Assembly (NCBI GenBank): GCA_947572385.1
Contig: CANPBX010000010.1
Location: 1-64,000, forward strand
Direction of reading: 5' to 3'
Length of the DNA: 64,000 bases
Source of the DNA: an uncultured Clostridia bacterium
Lineage (GTDB): Bacteria; Bacillota; Clostridia; Oscillospirales; Acutalibacteraceae
Position numbers and translations under genes: made by a program. Below are positions 35,249-43,914 of the stretch, piece by piece (the stretch's first letter is position 1; each line of letters begins with the position of its first letter). The notes beneath the pieces were generated by a model, which worked only from the letters and a program-made list of their open reading frames with translations, had not been told where the DNA came from and searched no databases.

Positions 35249-36793
35249 CTAGGAGAAATTCTCGATATAGTATTTTGAATACTTCTTTGTCTCTTCTTCA
35301 AGGGCCTCAAAGCCCATTGTTTCGCAGAGGGAGGGCTCGCCGCTGAACATATCCACCCCCAGCCCCAGCCGGCTGCCCTCTATCTCAAAGCCCATAGAGG
35401 ATAGGATGGTGGGGAACATGTCGAGGGTGGTGAAATCCCTGTTGGCGGTGCTGCCGGAGGGCTCCTTGGCGCTGTTTATGAAGCAGTTGTACACAGTACG
35501 GTCGTAGTAATCCTCAACATCCTCGACCAGAAATTTGTCCATGCGTGGGTGGTCGCCGGTGATGACGATAACGCTGTCCTCATAGAAATCCTGCTCCATG
35601 CACCAGCCGAGGAAGTCCATAAGCTGTCTGTCGGCGCAGGCCACCACATTAGCCGTGGGCACATCGTAATCGCTTTTGCACAGGCTGCACACATAGCCGC
35701 TTACATAGTGGGTGTCCACGGTGAGCATGGTGAAGTTGAAGGGCTCCCCGGATTCGGCCAGCTTTGTCAGCTCGTCCCTTGCTATTTTATATAAATGCAA
35801 ATCCTCATAGCCCCACCACACGAAATAGTTCCGGGGGATATACTCCAGATTCTGGGCGGTGTACAGGTCGAAGATTTTATAGTCGCCGTGCTGCTCGAAG
35901 TAGGTCCTGCGCCCGGCAAAGCCGGAGTTGGAGCCGCAGAGGAATTCGTTTTGATAGCCCTTTTCCTTCAATACGTCCCCGAGGGTGGTGAGCCCACCGG
36001 CAAACTCCTCCCACTTGCCCATGGAGTTGCGCTCGGTGGGGAAGGAGTAGGGCACCCCGGAGGTGGTGGCAAGAAGGGCGCCCATGGTCCAGGTAGTGCC
36101 GTTTATGGCATGGAAGCCGCCCAATTTGTCTGAGCCTGAGAAGCTTATGTTTTCATCAGCCAGCCTTGTAAGGCCGGGAATATAGTTTACGTCCGGCTGG
36201 ACGCCGCCTGAGGCAGTGTCGGCGTAGGCTGTCTCCATGCTCTCAAGATATATGCAGATAAGGTTTTTGCCCTCCCCTTTTATGTCAACAGACAAAGGGT
36301 CCACATAGTTTTCCTCATACAACAGGGAGGGGGACATGCGCAGCCGTATGTATTCTATCACCTTAAAGGTGTGCTCAGTAAAAAGGAGCGCCGCAAGCAG
36401 GAAAATCCCGCCCGCTGCCATGAGCAACCTGCGGGAGAGCTTTATAATGTCCATGTCACCGAGCTTATCTGAGCGGTATACCACCGTGTACCTGCGCTGT
36501 AAAAACAGCACTGTTGCAAGGGCAAAGAAGTACAGCAGCAGTAATGTTATCTGGGTGCCGCTGGCGTGTATGCACTGGGCCACCATGTCCAGGTTCGAGC
36601 CCTTTAGGGGCGTAGTGAGGGTGTAGAGCAGCTCCCCGAACTGTATGCGCAGGGTTCTGTCCATCCAGCCCACCGCCGCATACAGCACGGCCCCCAATAT
36701 GAACAGCAGACTCGTAAACGCAAGCCAAAGGGTACCGGGCCAGGTATGCCCCTTACGACCGGCCTGCTTCCTGACTATATTTAAACATCCCAT
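35249..36793 (-). CDS. LTA synthase-like sulfatase-fold phosphoglycerol transferase
   Basis: This 514-residue protein has several N-terminal membrane helices and an extracellular sulfatase-type domain. That domain carries YLESMETAYAD with a metal-binding Glu, the candidate nucleophile Thr in NGTTWTMGALLAT, TVDTHYVSGY, and TGDHPRMD with metal-binding Asp/His. Such enzymes transfer glycerol-phosphate (LtaS) or modify glycans (OpgB/MdoB-like). It is somewhat short for LtaS. It is divergent from the DUF2142 gene. Confidence 0.87.
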   Translation of the reverse strand: MGCLNIVRKQAGRKGHTWPGTLWLAFTSLLFILGAVLYAAVGWMDRTLRIQFGELLYTLTTPLKGSNLDMVAQCIHASGTQITLLLLYFFALATVLFLQRRYTVVYRSDKLGDMDIIKLSRRLLMAAGGIFLLAALLFTEHTFKVIEYIRLRMSPSLLYEENYVDPLSVDIKGEGKNLICIYLESMETAYADTASGGVQPDVNYIPGLTRLADENISFSGSDKLGGFHAINGTTWTMGALLATTSGVPYSFPTERNSMGKWEEFAGGLTTLGDVLKEKGYQNEFLCGSNSGFAGRRTYFEQHGDYKIFDLYTAQNLEYIPRNYFVWWGYEDLHLYKIARDELTKLAESGEPFNFTMLTVDTHYVSGYVCSLCKSDYDVPTANVVACADRQLMDFLGWCMEQDFYEDSVIVITGDHPRMDKFLVEDVEDYYDRTVYNCFINSAKEPSGSTANRDFTTLDMFPTILSSMGFEIEGSRLGLGVDMFSGEPSLCETMGFEALEEETKKYSKYYIENFS

Positions 36794-36834
36794 TTCCCAT
36801 TCACCGCTCCCGTTTAATATACCCTATCAGTGGA

Positions 36835-36863
36835 AGTATACCACATATTCCTCTTGCAGTCAA
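36835..36863 (-). promoter_or_regulatory. promoter of the LTA synthase-like gene
   Basis: Minus strand: TTGACT (36858-36863), 17-bp spacer, TATACT (36835-36840). Its -35 box overlaps the -35 box of the opposite promoter. Confidence 0.85.
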
Positions 36864-36882
36864 CAAACTGTAATGCTATAAT
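36854..36882 (+). promoter_or_regulatory. promoter of the DUF2142 gene
   Basis: TTGCAG (36854-36859), 17-bp spacer, TATAAT (36877-36882). It interleaves with the divergent promoter. Confidence 0.85.
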
Positions 36883-36922
36883 ATGTCAGAGGAAACTATT
36901 TAAATGAGGGGCGTTGGAGAAG

Positions 36923-38894
36923 ATGAAAAAGGTGGACTTCCGCAGGCAGGGCATATTACTGGCGGCGGTGCTGGTGATGTCCCTGTCGGTCTGGCTGATA
37001 AACTGGGCCCGCACGCCGGAGCTGAATCCCGAGAGCTTCCCTGGGGACGGACAGCCTGTGCCCAGAAGCCAGTGGCAGCTATATAACTACAGGGAAAAAG
37101 GGGAGGCCCTGATGGTGGAAGAGGACGGCCCATACATACTGCTGAAGGGCCTTGAAGGGGAGATACAGTCGGTGTCCGTAAGGCTGAGCTCCCAGCTTCC
37201 CCCAAGGACTGTCATAACCCTCCACTATCCCGACGCTTCGGGGGAGCTGAGCCTTGACAGGATGGAGGAGAAGGAGTCTAACGAGGGTATGCTGGAGTAC
37301 CTGTTCACGCTCCCCTTAAAGGAGTACAGCTTCCTGCGCCTGAGCATTCCCGTCGACTTTATTCCGAAGGAGATACTGGTCTCTCCAAGCCCTATCGAGT
37401 CCCTCACCCATGTTATACCACCCTTTAGGGCCAGGGATTTTGCAATACCCTTCCTAGTTTTCTTGGCTTTGGGCGAGCTGGTACTGAGGTTTTGGCCCGG
37501 TATCTCCCCCAGACTCCAGGCCCCTTGGGGAAGAAAAAAGCAGCTTTCCCTAAAGCTCCTGGAGCTGGCGGCGGCAGGTACTGCAGCCGGGCTTCTGGCC
37601 TGGCCTGTGTGCCGTTTCAGGGGGATACCCTATACCTGGCAGAATATGGCCTATTTCTTCCTGCTGGGGGCCATGGCCTGGGGGCTCTGGCTGCTGAGAG
37701 GCCAGGCGGAGACGTACCCCCAGCGGGTCTTTGCCTTGTTGAGCCTTACAATCGGGCTCATGATTATCACGGCCTCGCCACTCACGGCCTATATCCCCGG
37801 GGACGGCGGCATACACTACCGGCACGCCCTAAGCCTCTCCTACGGCGGAGAGGCATATATCACCAAGGCCGAGCGCAGCCTTATGGGGCTCATCGACTTC
37901 CCGGCCTATGCCAGCAACGAATATAATGGGATATACTTCCAGCATATGCGGTCCTATGTGCTGGAGGGTGCGCTGTACATAATGGAGGAGAGCCCCCTGA
38001 GCTTTCCGTCACCCCTATATGCGCCCGGCGCCCTGGGCCTATGGCTGGGCCGCTTCTTCGGTATGCACTTTGTGGTGGGTTATGCCCTGGGGCGGATCGT
38101 AAACCTCATGGCATATACCATGCTTATATCCTTTACCATTAAGCTGGCCCGGCGGGGGAGGGTGCTGCTCTGCGTCACGGGCCTTATGCCCTCCGCGCTG
38201 TTCCAGGCCTCTACCTACAGCCCTGGCGGCATAGCCATGGCCCTGGCGATGCTGTACACAGTCCTTCTGTTCCGGCTTCCCGAGAAAGATAAGAGCCTCC
38301 GCGCCATGCTCATAAAGTCCGGGCTTATAGCCGCCATAGTTTTGGCAGCGTTCATGACACCGGCTGTATCTATGGGAAAGGGGCTGGCGCTGACGGCTGG
38401 GGACCAGCTCGCGGGCCTCCTCTCCGACCCTCTGGGGACACTAAAGATATTTGCCAGGTTCATATTAAGGGACCTCCCCGCATCCGGCTTCCTGACGCAG
38501 ATGGGCAGCTTCCCGAGACTTGTGGTGAGCGCTCCCGGGGCGATGGTGTTCATGGCCGCCTTAGGCGTCACCGCCCTCACGGAGCCTGAGGAGGAGCCTC
38601 TGCCGGAAAAGGGCAGTATCACCCTGAAGGGCTGGCCTGCTGGCAGGGCTCTGCTTTGCCGCAGGGGTACTCATACTCTGCGCGAGCCTTGTACTCACCC
38701 CGGTAAATGCGGGCAAGATATCCGGCTTTCAGGGGCGCTGGCTGCTGCCGGTGCTGTTCCCACTGCTGTATATCCTGCGCCTGCCCCAAATAAAAAGCAC
38801 CTTCCACAAAGGAAGGTACCTTTACGCTATGGTAGGCCCGGCGGCGCTGATCACAGTCATGCAGCTTTGGCGAATACTCCGGTGCTATAGATAG
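36923..38894 (+). pseudogene. DUF2142 membrane protein, frameshifted near its C-terminus
   Basis: The protein is about 650 residues with many membrane helices, of the DUF2142 family, which is often found in polysaccharide or wall-polymer clusters. The first frame is good to about 38630. It then runs into an Arg/Pro-rich nonsense tail ending at 38890. In the next frame the expected continuation appears: helices, then the family motif GFQGRWLLPVLFPLLY, ending at TAG 38892-38894. One extra C in the TGGCCTG at 38634-38638 explains this. It is either a real frameshift mutation or a sequence error. ATG 36923 is preferred; TTG 36914 is possible. Confidence 0.75.
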
Positions 38895-38896
38895 GC

Positions 38897-40375
38897 TCAG
38901 AACTGAAAGTAAACAAAGTCCTGGGGGTCATACCCGCTGCCGTAGGAGCCGAATATGATCATGGCGCAGATCAGGAAGAAGTAGACGCAGTACCGCAGCG
39001 CGACTCCACGGTCGAGCCTCTCCCAAAGGGACTTCTCACAGATAAACCAGTCTGCAAAGAGCATTCCCACCGAGAACACCCCCAGCATACACAGCGCCCG
39101 CAGCCCAAGGCCCAGCCCGCCCCCGGCGGAGAGCAGTCCCGAGAGCCCCAGCTCCGGCAGGCGGGCTATCCACCCAAATATGCTGGAGTAGACAGCCATG
39201 GCGTCCGTAAGGGAGTTGGCCCTGAATAGCACCCAGGCAAGGCAGGTGAGGGAGAAGGTGACAACGACCCTCACTGCCGTGAGCCACCAAGCCTTTTGCG
39301 GCACATGGAGCAGCTTGAACACCCTGTCCCTAAGGGGCCTGAGGAGTATCGAAGCCGCCTGATATGATCCGTTTAGCAGCCCCCAGGCTATAAACGTCAG
39401 CGCCGCCCCGTGCCAGAGCCCGCTGACCCCAAAGACGATCAGCAGGTTCAGTATGCGCCGCCAGCGCCCGCAGCGGCTCCCGCCCAGGGGGAAGTAGAGG
39501 TAGTCCTTAAACCATGAGGAGAGGGAGATATGCCAGCGCCGCCAGAAGTCCTGGATGGAGGTGGCAAGATAGGGGCAGCGGAAATTCTCCATGAGCTCGA
39601 ATCCCAGCATTTTGGCTGAGCCCCGGGCAATGTCCGAGTAGGCCGAGAAGTCGCAGAATATCTGTATGGCGAAGGCCCCGGTAGCCAGTATAAGCTGTGG
39701 GCCAGTGTGCTCGCCGGGGGAGTTATAGACGGTGTTGACGACGACCGCAAGGTTATCCGCCAGCACCATTTTTTTGAACAGCCCCCAGAGCACCGGCAGC
39801 ACCCCGGCACGGATATTTTCAAAGGAGAAATCATGCACCTCTTTTAGCTGGTGGAGAATGTTCCCCGAGCGCTCGATGGGACCCGCCACAAGCTGGGGGA
39901 AGAAGGAGACGAACAGGGCGTAGTCCGCAAAGTTCCTCTCCGCGGGCACATCCCCCCGGTATACGTCCACTGTATACCCCAGGGCCTGGAAGGTGTAGAA
40001 GGATATGCCCACCGGCAGCAGCACGTCTAAAAGCGGGGCGGATATCCCCAGCCCAAGCATTCCCGAGAGCCGGGTGAACAGGCTGGAGGCGAAGTTATAA
40101 TACTTGAAAAAGAACAGTATGGAGAGGTTGGAGACGAAGCTCAAAGCCAGCCAGAGCCGCCTTTTTCCAAGAGCCCTGCCCGACACAAGCAGCCCGCAGG
40201 CGTAGGTTATCACTGTGGACAGCAGCATCAGGAGGGCGTACTTAGGGTTCCAGCACATATAGAAACAGTAGCTGGAGAGCAGCAGCAGGTAGTTCCGGCA
40301 TTTGGGCGGCAGGATATAGTAAAGCAGCACATTAAGGGCCAGGAACAGTATATACTGGAGGGAGTTGAAATTCAA
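38897..40375 (-). CDS. MBOAT-family O-acyltransferase
   Basis: This 492-residue membrane protein of the AlgI/DltB group moves acyl groups across the membrane to wall or extracellular polymers. The catalytic histidine motif is SGLWHGAALTFIAWG, and FFPQLVAGPIER and FWRRWHISLS are family signatures. It starts with TTG in a TTGA overlap with the SGNH gene, with AGGAGGG six bases upstream. MBOAT plus SGNH is the usual two-part O-acetylation machine. Confidence 0.93.
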   Translation of the reverse strand: MNFNSLQYILFLALNVLLYYILPPKCRNYLLLLSSYCFYMCWNPKYALLMLLSTVITYACGLLVSGRALGKRRLWLALSFVSNLSILFFFKYYNFASSLFTRLSGMLGLGISAPLLDVLLPVGISFYTFQALGYTVDVYRGDVPAERNFADYALFVSFFPQLVAGPIERSGNILHQLKEVHDFSFENIRAGVLPVLWGLFKKMVLADNLAVVVNTVYNSPGEHTGPQLILATGAFAIQIFCDFSAYSDIARGSAKMLGFELMENFRCPYLATSIQDFWRRWHISLSSWFKDYLYFPLGGSRCGRWRRILNLLIVFGVSGLWHGAALTFIAWGLLNGSYQAASILLRPLRDRVFKLLHVPQKAWWLTAVRVVVTFSLTCLAWVLFRANSLTDAMAVYSSIFGWIARLPELGLSGLLSAGGGLGLGLRALCMLGVFSVGMLFADWFICEKSLWERLDRGVALRYCVYFFLICAMIIFGSYGSGYDPQDFVYFQF

Positions 40376-41484
40376 TTTTTACCCTCCTTGTCATCTTTAT
40401 CAGCCGTGGCGTTGGCGGCGGTGGAGTCATCCTTATACTTGGGCTCGGCCTTTAGCGTGCCCTCTAGGCGGCTGCGAAAGAGCTCTCCACGGCTCCTCCA
40501 CAGCTCCGGGTCATGGGGAGCGGCGGGGGAGGCCCACCGGGTAAGCTGGCCCCCAAGCCAGCGGCTGAACTTCTCAGCACCCCGGCAGTTCAGGTGGAAG
40601 CTGTCGAAAAGATCAGTCTGCAGGTCGAAGCCGTAGGAATCAAAGCTATCGTTAAAGTCCACAAGCTCCGCTCCCAGCCCCTGGAGGTCAGACCCTATCC
40701 TTTCCCTCCATTTATCAGGCAGGCGGCCCGTAGAGGGGGTGATATAGAACACTGGGCGGATGCCCCGCTCTCTGCAGAACTCCAGTATTTTCTTCGCAAA
40801 CAGGAGGTTTTCCTCATAGGCCCCGTTATCGAGCTTCTCTGAGATCCTGCGCTCGGTGAAGCCCTCCAGCGGGCATATCTCCTCAAGGTAGGTATACCCG
40901 CAGAGCGGGTCGGCCTCCTGGGGCTTAAGGTCACCGGGGCCAAGCTCTACCCAGCGGCCGTGATAGGCGTAGAGGGGCCAGAGCAGACCTATGAGGGTGT
41001 CGCCATCGGTATAGTCCATGGTGGGCTGCAGGCGGTTTTCCGTCCAGGGCATGAAGGCGAGGTTGGGCTTATAGTACCGATCGGTGTCCGAGAGCCAGTT
41101 GAACGCAAGGCCTGTGCATTCGATGAACACCGTGGACGGCGACTGCGTCCTGCAGCACTCCCGCAGGTAGTAGTAGGTGGCGGGCATGGGCTGTTCCGGC
41201 CCGGCCATCACATATGAGGTGATCCCGGACTCCTCGTACAGCACCCCGGGGACGATGTCACAGTATGCCAGGGACGAGCCCATAAACAGCACATCCACAG
41301 TATTTGGCTCCTCTTTAAGGTACATCTCCCAGGTAGCTCCGTACTCGTGCCGCTTTGGTGTGAGCAGGCGGGAAGCCCCAACACAAAAAAGCCCCAGGGC
41401 CAGCAACAGGCATAAAAACCCGGCAAGCTCGGCTTTGAGGCTTATTTTTTTATTATCATTATTATGAGAGCTTTGGATTTTCAT
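40372..41484 (-). CDS. SGNH/DltD-like acyltransferase partner of MBOAT
   Basis: This 370-residue protein has an N-terminal membrane anchor (about residues 17-38) and an extracellular SGNH-hydrolase-like domain. MGSSLAYCDIVPG holds the candidate nucleophile Ser, and FDSFHLNCRGAEKFS the D-x-x-H-like pair. It probably completes acyl transfer started by the MBOAT protein. The ATG at 41484 has no ribosome site and sits at the predicted transcription start. A longer frame to 41538 runs through the promoter and is rejected. Confidence 0.82.
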   Translation of the reverse strand: MKIQSSHNNDNKKISLKAELAGFLCLLLALGLFCVGASRLLTPKRHEYGATWEMYLKEEPNTVDVLFMGSSLAYCDIVPGVLYEESGITSYVMAGPEQPMPATYYYLRECCRTQSPSTVFIECTGLAFNWLSDTDRYYKPNLAFMPWTENRLQPTMDYTDGDTLIGLLWPLYAYHGRWVELGPGDLKPQEADPLCGYTYLEEICPLEGFTERRISEKLDNGAYEENLLFAKKILEFCRERGIRPVFYITPSTGRLPDKWRERIGSDLQGLGAELVDFNDSFDSYGFDLQTDLFDSFHLNCRGAEKFSRWLGGQLTRWASPAAPHDPELWRSRGELFRSRLEGTLKAEPKYKDDSTAANATADKDDKEGKN

Positions 41485-41490
41485 GGAAAG

Positions 41491-41520
41491 ATTATAGCAT
41501 AGAGGGGGAGGCTTTGTCAA
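41491..41520 (-). promoter_or_regulatory. promoter of the SGNH-MBOAT operon
   Basis: Minus strand: TTGACA (41515-41520), 18-bp spacer, TATAAT (41491-41496). The -10 box contains the eutH stop codon. Only six bases separate it from the SGNH ATG, so the mRNA may be leaderless. Confidence 0.8.
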
Positions 41521-42583
41521 GCTCTGGCTTCTGCACACAGAGCGCCAGCAGCACCGCCGCCACAGCCCCGCTGAGCTTCCCGGCTATAAGTGCCCCCAAA
41601 AGCTCTGGCTCCGTGCTTATCACAAAGCCCATATGCGCCGCAAGAAGGCTTGTCCCGCTGACAAGGAAGGCCCCGCTTGCGACCTTGCCCCGGCTGTCCA
41701 TATCCTTGTACATGGACAGGGTGGGCATGGCGCTCACCAGCCCTACCAGCATCCCGGTAAGGCTCTGGGGCTTCATCCCCAGGCGCTCTCCCAGCCAGGC
41801 AAAGGGCCGCACTAAAAGCCTCCTTAAAAGCTCGGCCGCCGGTAAGCTGCCCAGCATGACTACCCCTATGGACGCCACCACGGACATTGCCTCCTGGATC
41901 GGAGCCATCCCCGGGAGTATCCCGAAGCCTGTCATACTCTCCACAGCAGCCAAGGCAAGGCCGATGGTGACGATCCACCGTATGCCCTCGGCTAAGATAC
42001 AGAAGCCCTTTATCATCTTTCCCGGGGATATTTTGAGCCCGACGAGCAGCAGGAGGGCCAAGAGGAAGACAGGGATATTCTGGTGCAGGCAGGAGAGCAG
42101 GGGGATCCCGGAGAGCAGCCCTCCTGCCACCAGGCCCACAGGCATTGCGGAGAGGCCCAGCATTATCCCCCGGGCAAAATAACCACGGTCGGCCTTTGGT
42201 ATCATGCCCATGCCCACGGGTATGGTAAACACGACTGTGCAGCCGAATATTGCCGATACCACCAGGCCAGCATAGCTGCCAATAGCCGGGTCCTCACAGA
42301 GCTCCTTTGCAAGCTGGTAGCCGCCCATATCTATGGCCAGAAGGCTCCCGAACATGGCAGGGTCAACGCCTATCAGCTGATAGAGCGGCACTATGACCCC
42401 GCCAAGCGCCTTTGCCAGCACAGGGGACAGGCATATCATCCCCGCCATGCTGAGCCCCATGGAGCCAAGGAGCATGAAGCCGGTCTCGAACTTGTCCCCA
42501 TAGCCCCACTTGTTGCCCCTAAGCCTGTCGAAGCCCCCCAGCAGGGCCCCGGCAGCCATTATGATCATCAGTATATCATTCAT
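41492..42583 (-). CDS. eutH: EutH-type ethanolamine permease
   Basis: This 363-residue membrane protein has about ten helices. DRLRGNKWGYGDKFETGFM near the start, GVDPAMFGSLLAIDMGGYQLA and PIQEAMSVVASIG are EutH features. EutH carries ethanolamine. No other eut gene (eutBC, microcompartment shell, regulators) is present, so the role is unproven. No ribosome site precedes the ATG, and a 10-bp tandem repeat lies directly upstream. Confidence 0.85.
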   Translation of the reverse strand: MNDILMIIMAAGALLGGFDRLRGNKWGYGDKFETGFMLLGSMGLSMAGMICLSPVLAKALGGVIVPLYQLIGVDPAMFGSLLAIDMGGYQLAKELCEDPAIGSYAGLVVSAIFGCTVVFTIPVGMGMIPKADRGYFARGIMLGLSAMPVGLVAGGLLSGIPLLSCLHQNIPVFLLALLLLVGLKISPGKMIKGFCILAEGIRWIVTIGLALAAVESMTGFGILPGMAPIQEAMSVVASIGVVMLGSLPAAELLRRLLVRPFAWLGERLGMKPQSLTGMLVGLVSAMPTLSMYKDMDSRGKVASGAFLVSGTSLLAAHMGFVISTEPELLGALIAGKLSGAVAAVLLALCVQKPELDKASPSML

Positions 42584-42623
42584 ATGATTTAAGATAGTTT
42601 AAGATAGTTTGAGATGATTTAAG
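42584..42623. repeat. four-unit 10-bp tandem repeat
   Basis: Four units of the form (A/G)AGAT(A/G)(A/G)TTT lie between the aminopeptidase P stop and the eutH start; two units are identical. Confidence 0.7.
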
Positions 42624-42628
42624 ACCGA

Positions 42629-43885
42629 TCAAAACACAAAAGACCGTTTCATCATGTCCTCTATCTCAGGTATGGTCCTGGGGGTCATGGCAGAGAGGTT
42701 TTCACAGCCGGCCTCTGTCACCAGGCAGTTGTCCTCGAGCCTGAAGCCGATGCCGAATTCCTCGTGATATATGCCGATGTCCACGCAGAACACCATGTTG
42801 GGGGCTATGACCTCAGGGGTATCAACGGCGTCGTGGACGTCGTAGCCCACATGATGGGCCCCGCCGTGCCACATATACCTGCCGATATCCTTCACATCCT
42901 CCAGAAGCCCGGCCTCCTTCATAAGCTCAGCGCAGTACCTGTGGGACTCGCCGTCCACCTCAGACATCTTCATCCCGGGCCTGATAATGCTGAACATGTG
43001 GTTGGAGGTGTCAAGGGCCATCTCGTAGAGCTGCCTCTGGCGCTCGTTGAACCTGCCGTTGCAGGGCCAGCCCCTTGACACGTCGGTCATCATATGGTCG
43101 TGCCATGCGCCCACGTCGTTGAGCACCATGTCGCCGTCCAGAGCCTGGCCCTTGTAGGAGTAGTAATGTATGCAGAAATTGTTCTTCCCGGCGGAGATAA
43201 TTGAAGGGAAGCCCGGGCCCTGGGGACCGTACTGGCCTATGGCATAGTCGAATACAGCCTTGTACTGGTACTCATACATCCCGGGCTTGGAGGCCTTCAT
43301 CATAGAGGTTATCCCCGCGCAGGTCATCTCCTCAGCCTTCCTCATGGCCTCCAGCTCACAGGGCTGCTTTATGGTGCGCAGCCTTCTTATAAGTATGTTG
43401 GCGTTCTCCGGCTTCATAAAGGGGTAGTCCCTGGATATGCGCCCAAGGAGCATATGTGAGGGCTCGTCCCGGTCAGAGGGAGATACCCGGAACAGGTCGA
43501 GGTATATATGCTCATACCTGCCGCTTGTGCAGAGCCTGTGCAAGTCGGCCTCAAAGCTTCCGGTAAAGGCAATATCCTCAATGCCGGAGATACCGGCGGC
43601 TTCATCTGGCTTTATCCGCTCCCCGGTCCAGCGCTCGGCCATCATGTCCGGGGGGAGTATGTAAGCCTTTTCAGTGACCGCGCCCCCCTGCCCCTTGCAG
43701 GCTATAAAGGCCAGCTCCTGCTGGTCCAGGCCTGTGAGGTAAAGGAAGTTGCGGCTGGTGAAAAATGGGTAGAACTCGTCGTTGGTCTTGCGCACCGGTG
43801 AGCCGGAGAAGAGCACCAGCAGGGAGCCCTCCTTCATGCCGGCATAGAGCCGCTCCCGGTTTCCGCGATAGTATTCCTTAGTCAT
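42629..43885 (-). CDS. Xaa-Pro aminopeptidase (M24B, aminopeptidase P)
   Basis: This 418-residue metallopeptidase removes an N-terminal residue preceding proline. The N-terminal creatinase-like domain begins in the usual way, including FLYLTGLDQ. Metal ligands lie in LNDVGAWHDHMMTDVSR (two Asp), GGAHHVGYDVHD (His) and the two C-terminal Glu regions IGFRLEDNCLVTEAG. AGGAGGC precedes the ATG. It follows the cellulase gene by 29 bases. Confidence 0.93.
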   Translation of the reverse strand: MTKEYYRGNRERLYAGMKEGSLLVLFSGSPVRKTNDEFYPFFTSRNFLYLTGLDQQELAFIACKGQGGAVTEKAYILPPDMMAERWTGERIKPDEAAGISGIEDIAFTGSFEADLHRLCTSGRYEHIYLDLFRVSPSDRDEPSHMLLGRISRDYPFMKPENANILIRRLRTIKQPCELEAMRKAEEMTCAGITSMMKASKPGMYEYQYKAVFDYAIGQYGPQGPGFPSIISAGKNNFCIHYYSYKGQALDGDMVLNDVGAWHDHMMTDVSRGWPCNGRFNERQRQLYEMALDTSNHMFSIIRPGMKMSEVDGESHRYCAELMKEAGLLEDVKDIGRYMWHGGAHHVGYDVHDAVDTPEVIAPNMVFCVDIGIYHEEFGIGFRLEDNCLVTEAGCENLSAMTPRTIPEIEDMMKRSFVF

Positions 43886-43914
43886 ACTTTGCCTCCTGTG
43901 AAAAATTATGTAAA

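Noticed and set aside
42584-42623. CRISPR-like array
   Set aside because: The repeats are 10 bp with no spacers and no cas genes nearby; it is a simple tandem repeat.
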